Of a stretch of DNA of 64,000 nucleotides, positions 59,501 to 64,000 are shown one piece after another (position 1 is the first letter of the stretch; each line of letters starts with the position of its first letter). Position numbers and translations under genes: made by a program. The stretch is taken from the NCBI GenBank assembly GCA_011319805.1, contig SJRY01000265.1:27111-91110 (forward strand), given 5' to 3'. Source of the stretch: Macrocybe gigantea. Its lineage: Eukaryota; Basidiomycota; Agaricomycetes; Agaricales; Callistosporiaceae. The notes under the pieces are model-generated. The model had not been told where the DNA came from and ran no database searches. It saw only the letters and a list, made by a program, of their open reading frames with translations.

Positions 59501-60437
59501 TTTCGAGCCCTCCGGAAAGAAAACGGTCCCGCAATCGGTGAATGGCTGTTCCAGGATGTATTATGTCGATGGGGTGGTGTTCGCGAAATTGTCACGGATA
59601 ACGGTGGTCCCTTCGTGGCAGGTCTTGACTACCTCGGGAAACGCTACGGCATCTACCACATCCGAATCTCGACATACAATTCCCGCGCCAACGGGATAGC
59701 TGAGCGGCCGCATTATGATGTTCGTCAATCACTGATAAAGGCAGCAGACGGTGTCGAAAGCAAGTGGTCACAATACGTCCATTCGGTCTTCTATGCCGAA
59801 AGAGTCACCGCCCGCCGTCGAATGGGTTGTTCACCTTATTTCGCGGTAACTGGCACCCATCCCATTCTCCCGTTCGATATCATGGAAGCAACCTACCTGC
59901 AGCCTCCTCCCGAATCCTTACTATCATCCACAGATCTTATCGCTCGTCGAGCTGTCGCCTTACAAAAACGACTGAACAGCTACAAGCCCTTCATGCCGAC
60001 GTATATGATACCCGTAGAAAGGCTGCCGAACGTTTTGAAAAGAAGCACTATCACACCATTCGTGATTTCAATTTCAAACGCGGTGCCCTAGTCCTCATCC
60101 GAAACACTCGTGTGGAGAAGAGTCTCGATCGCAAAATGCGACTTCGGTATCTCGGACCACTTATCGTTGTCTCCCGGAATTTCGGAGGCCTTACATCATT
60201 GCCGAACTCGATGGCACAGTCCTGGATCGCCCCGTAGCAGCATTTCGAGTCATCCCGTACTTCGCTCGCCGTGAAATCACCATTCCCGAAACACTTCTCG
60301 ATATCGACGCTGACCGGCTTCGTGAAATGCAAGTCTCAAACGATCAAGGCGACGAAATCCCGGACGATTTCGACGTACCTACCGATAGCGATCCCGAAGT
60401 TGATTCCGACGTTGAAATACTTTCGGCACCACATTAG
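56479..60437 (+). CDS. pol: Pol: reverse transcriptase, RNase H, integrase (Gypsy)
   Basis: The main open frame is 57258-59432. RT: EIPVIQHKPWIHKNIPIPPG, DAGVYEPSNSSYRSRWFTVV, GVTPVPDHLAEQFGGRPCGA, TPFGAMRLVTLPMGWTNSVP and the active site YIDD (about 57847-57860). RNase H: IILAVDTSYIAVGYFLCQCD (about 58356-58415), then LEIYGLFRSVRAVRMYI and HVPGSSHGPDGLSRRP. Integrase: zinc finger HDDLGH ... CRTCHIC (about 59227-59345), then, after a frame step at about 59399, FYADTM, VTDNGGPF and NGIAER (D, D, E; 34 residues between the last two). Further frame steps lie near 59966 and 60190. The C-terminus (LDGTVLDRPVAAFRVIPYFA) ends in acidic residues at a TAG at 60435-60437. No chromodomain seen. Confidence 0.88.
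58880..58894 (+). other. Candidate central polypurine tract
   Basis: AAGTGGGGAGGACAG here is identical over 15 nt to the PPT next to the 3' LTR (62877-62891). It lies within pol between RNase H and integrase, where a second plus-strand primer site would be useful. Confidence 0.55.
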
Positions 60438-60584
60438 CTTAGCTCACTCTCATTAAGTCCAACTCTTTTCGCGTTCATTCACTATCCATTTTCTTTGTTA
60501 TTTGACACTCTCACTTACCATTATCTATTTTCACGATCCTTTTAAGTCCAGTTTCACGTCCATCAGAAACAAGAAAATACGGAT
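60438..60584. other. Convergent gap between pol and the antisense gene
   Basis: 147 bp, T-rich on the plus strand; must hold the 3' ends of both transcripts. Confidence 0.4.
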
Positions 60585-61428
60585 TCAAAAACAATTATTA
60601 CAAATTTTATAGTTCGGACGGATTCCACCGAACTCATCTTCCTCTTCATCCGTCTCGCCCTCACTCTCATCTGACGACTCGTTTTCTTTCTGGTCATCGC
60701 CTTCTTCACCGCTCTCCTCCGACGTCTCTTCTCCAGACTCCGATCCCGACGACGCTCCCGAGCTTTCCGACGAATCGACCCCAGTATCATCGATGGCGGT
60801 ATCGAAACCGCGAGCTCCCGAACCGTTGGCATTTCGACCGATGTCCCGACGCCTCTCGAAACCATCGACTCCGACGCTGCGCAAGTAGCCAGCGGACTTC
60901 GGTTTCGACCGCCCTCGGAACGTTCTGTGCCATGAATTGATGGACTTGAGTTAAGAGCCGACGCTGTTGTAACTCTGTTGCCCGACGAACGTGTTGAAGG
61001 ACGTTGCCGCCAAGCTCCAGGAATTCCTCCCGACGATCGGCACGTTCGCGCATAGTACGAGCGGCCGTTTCAAGAGTATCCGCAGATCGTACATGTGTCG
61101 GGAATCCTCGTTCATACTCCGGAAGGAGTTCCCTAGAAATTCGAAGGCCTTGATATCGTACGGGAGTACGAAATTATAAATGTCCTCGTAATCCCGATTA
61201 TCGAACCGGAGGGCGTCTCGCAACTGAACGTCGCTATCCCGAACACGATCGGCAGCAAGGCGCGTCGCGGTCTCGGCAATGTCTTCGAAACCATCGGGCA
61301 CGTTTGGGGCTTCGACAGCCTCCCTCCAGAAATCCCGATCTTCGAAATCGTCCGTGGCAGGCAGTGTTCCCGTTTCGAACCATTGACGTGGCCCGGGAAG
61401 TCCTGCTCACGAAAATAATGAAGCAATT

Positions 61429-61467
<39 letters not shown>

Positions 61468-62789
61468 GACTTACGATCGCGAAAGCCCGGACCGTAGCGC
61501 GAGTCCATTGGTGGCACCGGCATCGGAGGAGGCGTAGGCGCAATAATTGGTTCCGGACGATACGGGATGTCCTCCGAAGGCGCATGCATTTCGATATCCT
61601 CGAGATGGGACGGCGGCTCCTGCGAAGTCTCCGAAATCGATTCCTCGGCCTCGGTATCGTAAGCTCGCATCTTGCCCTTCCCTTTGGATCGCGACGCGGC
61701 TTGGCTCGGCATCCTCGTCCCTAGGCTTTGAATGGACGGTCTTTCGAGACCGTGACCTTGTTCGCATGACCCCGTCGCCAGAGTCAGTTTTAATCCGTGA
61801 AGTAGTTTTAGCTGATTTCGCAGCACGCGGCCTTTTGAACGAGCAGCCGAGCTGTTTTTCGACGCAGCGTCGACAAGGGCCCGGCTCGGAATCGATCTTC
61901 TCGCAGACTTCGAGGTCGGCCTTCTTACACCGTTCGCACTAAACCGCGGTAGGACTCAGAAACAGTCCGGCGGCAAAGAGACACAATCACTCACCCGCTC
62001 ATCACCCGTAACCTCCTCGAAATCGAGTTTCAGCGGCGCTCCCGATATCGCTGCTGCGCGAGCTTGTTCTTCTCCCGGCGAGCCGCTTTCTTTTCATCCT
62101 CGTCGGCACGCCGTCGTTTCGCTCCCGAATCCGCACCACCAGCTGCAGAATCTGACGCCCCACGCTTTCGAGAAGGTCCCGCAGTTGGGACACGCGTAGT
62201 CGGCATCGCGTTCGGGCACCAGGGGACCATCCGCGAGCACCATTCCGCCAAGCGAAGAACCTTCGAAATCAGCAATCCAGTGTAGTGGAGACGAAATAGC
62301 CTGACTCACCAGATCCCGGGCTTTCGTACAGGCCCCCAACCTCATCCCGACGATCCTCGTCCAGGCGGCCGACCCACTCGTTGTATCGCGAAACCCAATC
62401 CTGAAAGACGTCTTCGGGAACGTCTTGACCCTCCTTTGCCCACTCATCCTAATGTCAATACGGATAAAGATATCGCCTCACTCACTCCCCGTTGGACTTA
62501 CAAAACGTTTCGAGACCGCAGCACTAAAGGCCTTGATGGCCTCAACGCTCGCGTTCGGTCCGGGGACGGCCTCGAAGAGCCCTTCAAGCTCGGCAATAGA
62601 AGTTTCGGTCTTGACGATTTCGGCGGACATGTCGTGCACAAGACGGTTTCGAGAAGCGATGCGATTTGGCGAGAGCTGAGATTTCGACGAGTCGACAAGA
62701 AAGGTGTTCGTACCCATCCCACCCTCCCTTTTATACAGGCGAAATCTGTAAACGACGGGAACGCCCGAAATGCCTCGCGACTTCGTCAT
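60585..62789 (-). CDS. Antisense accessory gene of the Gypsy element: Zn2Cys6-like, bZIP-like, acidic tail
   Basis: Intron-containing minus-strand gene inside the retrotransposon. Exon 1 (ATG at 62789) has a coiled segment (SAEIVKTETSIAELEGLFEA) and ends SKRF before GTAAGT (about 62488). Exon 2 (62448 to about 62315) has DEWAKEGQDVPEDVFQDWVS. Exon 3 gives a basic stretch RKRGASDSAAGG...GAKRRR and ARREKNKLAQQRYRERR, a bZIP-like basic region. Exon 4 begins CERCKKADLEVC ... CRRCVEKQLGC (61845-61940), a zinc-cluster pattern C-x2-C-x7-C-x9-C-x2-C-x6-C, then KRPRAAKSAK and a Pro-rich stretch. An intron with a T34 run (61430-61463 on this strand's complement) leads to FEDRDFWREAVEAPNVPDGF, helices (ERADRREEFLELGGNVLQHV) and a Ser/Glu/Asp-rich acidic tail ending at 60585. 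Four introns join in frame; single-base steps are needed near 62200, 62045, 61060 and 60885. Looks like a DNA-binding regulator; function unproven. Confidence 0.6.
61430..61463 (+). repeat. A34 homopolymer inside an intron of the antisense gene
   Basis: 34 consecutive A on the plus strand, read as poly-T in the antisense gene's intron, just after its GTAAGT donor. The exact length is unreliable. Confidence 0.8.
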
Positions 62790-62876
62790 GGCAGATCACT
62801 CGCGAAACCCACGTTACCCGAATAACGACCAAGGTCGCCGTTCAATGGGAATGCCGACTGAGGACAGTCGACCGCT

Positions 62877-62892
62877 AAGTGGGGAGGACAGA
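62877..62892 (+). other. Polypurine tract of the Gypsy element
   Basis: AAGTGGGGAGGACAGA directly abuts the 3' LTR start at 62893. Primer for plus-strand DNA synthesis. Confidence 0.75.
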
Positions 62893-64000
62893 TGATGAGC
62901 GCTCCGCGCCGCTGACCGCCGATAAGTCCTAATTTGGTAATCCCGCCCCCGCATTCGAAATCATACCACTACTCGGCCCCCTCAGCATGATACCGCAGCC
63001 AGCCGCTGACTTCTCGTTCGAGTACTCGGGATGTCGACAACTCCGTGAGGCTTCCATTCCAGGTCCCGGACACTTCGCCAAACGCATCGCACCCGTACAT
63101 TCCGGACCTTCTGCGCTTCCTATACCGCCCAATCCGGTCAGGCAGTCTTATTCCTATATGCCTCCCCCGATTTCCCAGATCCCGATATGGCAAGACTACT
63201 ACCATTTTCGATATCGCACCCTCACGCCTTCCCGCGTTCCCGACACTGCCTCGCCGCAGTACATTCGAAACAAGGGATTTCGAGCGCGCTACCGTTTCAT
63301 CCACTCTCATTTCGAAATTCATGACTCATATTTCACTGATACATTCTACGTTCCTTAGATTATTTTCACGTTCCATTCTACGATGCGTGGCACCGGTTTC
63401 GGGATGTTCTTTTACCTACTGTTTCACCTTTTATGTTCAGATTTCGAACGGACTTACATCTCCCCGACGTTTCAGCCACTAAACGACCCTTTCGAAATCA
63501 TACGATACGTTCTCTCATTCGGTTTCGACTTGCCGGTTATTCCGATACTCGAAATCTTCTCATCTATAAAAACCCATGTACTTGGCATTTGTACAACATA
63601 GAAAAAGTTACCGTCTCAGTCCTTCAGCAGTCTCGCAGTCTACGACTCGTGTGGAGTCCTTGTGTTATCCGATCTCAAAGTGTCGCGCTCGCGTGGAGCC
63701 ACCGTACTCAGTCTCGAAATCAGTGTCTCTGGCTTCGCGTGGAAGTCATTATCATCGAAACCCTTCCGAAACCCTCACTGAAGCCCTCGATATCCGCGGG
63801 AATTCAGCTAAGTCTAACAGCCTTGTTTCGAAAACCCCGAAATCCGCTCGAAACCATCCATATTCACTTCGTTCCATTCCCCCCTTTCACGCTACAGTCC
63901 CTCGGGTTACTCTGTGACTTGAACAGCTCGTAGTTTATACAGCCTCGGATAGGGACTGACGCTTCCTTCATTCCACCTTGTTGGTTTGTAGGTTAGTGCT
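62893..64000 (+). repeat. 3' LTR (cut by the window end)
   Basis: Begins TGATGAGCGC and matches 52615-53722 to the last base of the window; by comparison with the 5' LTR, about 15 bp are missing. The right-hand target duplication is outside the window. Confidence 0.88.

Larger units (their letters stand above)
52615..64000 (+). mobile_element. Ty3/Gypsy LTR retrotransposon with an antisense accessory gene (right end outside the window)
   Basis: Order: 5' LTR (52615-53737), PBS, gag with zinc knuckle and protease, RT/RNase H, integrase, an antisense gene, PPT, 3' LTR (62893 to the edge). RT before integrase defines Ty3/Gypsy. The LTR copies differ by about 8 substitutions and several 1-2 nt indels over 1.1 kb, so the insertion is young. 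The integrase continuation motifs (SLTHYPEF, RANGIAER, MGCSPYFAVTGTHP) match a gypsy clade common in Agaricomycetes. Coding frames break at several places by single missing bases. Inserted in the 5' part of the gene at 49398-52614. Confidence 0.92.

Noticed and set aside
60585..62789. Reading the antisense gene as a host gene outside the element
   Set aside because: It lies between pol and the PPT/3' LTR, inside the two matching LTRs, so it belongs to the insertion.

Overview
The window looks like nuclear DNA from a mushroom-forming basidiomycete (Agaricomycetes). Genes are dense and split by many 45-70 bp GT-AG introns. The families present are typical of the group: a FunK1 kinase, a TPR-CHAT protein, an OPT transporter, riboflavin-aldehyde-forming-enzyme-like proteins, an expanded lineage-specific family and a Ty3/Gypsy element. 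I saw no rRNA, tRNA or CRISPR by eye.

Layout. 1-2115 (-): 5' part of an OPT oligopeptide transporter. 3069-4225 (+): GT25 glycosyltransferase. 5528-8843 (+): Rgp1-like subunit of a Golgi Rab GEF. 10052-10888 (-): Ser-rich membrane protein. 11922-13641 (-): CSN7 and an unknown ORF ending 2 nt upstream of it. 14396-16368 (-): unrecognised coding-like segment. 16733-17278 (+): NTF2/SnoaL-like protein. 17690-18999 (-): unknown. 19359-22140 (-): FunK1 kinase. 23925-26225 (+): tandem pair of secreted double-psi beta-barrel proteins. 26360-28455 (-): serine carboxypeptidase. 28900-32919 (-): TPR-CHAT protease-like protein. 33282-34441 (-) and 34825-35522 (+): divergent RTF2 and MED21. 35903-37261 (-): F-box protein. 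37421-39167 (-): homoserine O-acetyltransferase. 39554-44903: cluster of small cysteine-rich secreted proteins. 45140-46525 (+): SDR. 46910-47641 (-): uncharacterised family. 47780-49035: GATGCAT-rich degenerate satellite. 49398-52614 (-): lineage-specific gene cut by an LTR retrotransposon that fills 52615 to the window end.

The most novel part is the cysteine-rich cluster. Every member carries a module with an invariant C-x4-[D/E]-C start. In most modules a phase-1 intron lies at the same place inside the module. One minus-strand paralogue has four modules in series, and its coding exon is interrupted by a 903-bp PIF/Harbinger-type element with 25-bp perfect TIRs and a TAA target duplication. 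That element keeps the 5' parts of a Myb/SANT gene and a transposase gene, facing each other.

The Gypsy element (LTR about 1.12 kb) carries, between pol and the 3' LTR, an antisense intron-containing gene. Its product has a bZIP-like basic stretch, a Zn2Cys6-like cluster and an acidic tail. The element also has an internal exact 15-nt copy of its polypurine tract, a candidate central PPT.

Data quality: many otherwise convincing genes, including the usually essential MED21 and the young Gypsy pol, need single-nucleotide frame corrections, and every case I could resolve is a deletion. This suggests residual indel errors in a long-read assembly, so reading-frame breaks alone should not be read as pseudogenes. 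Exon boundaries are by eye.
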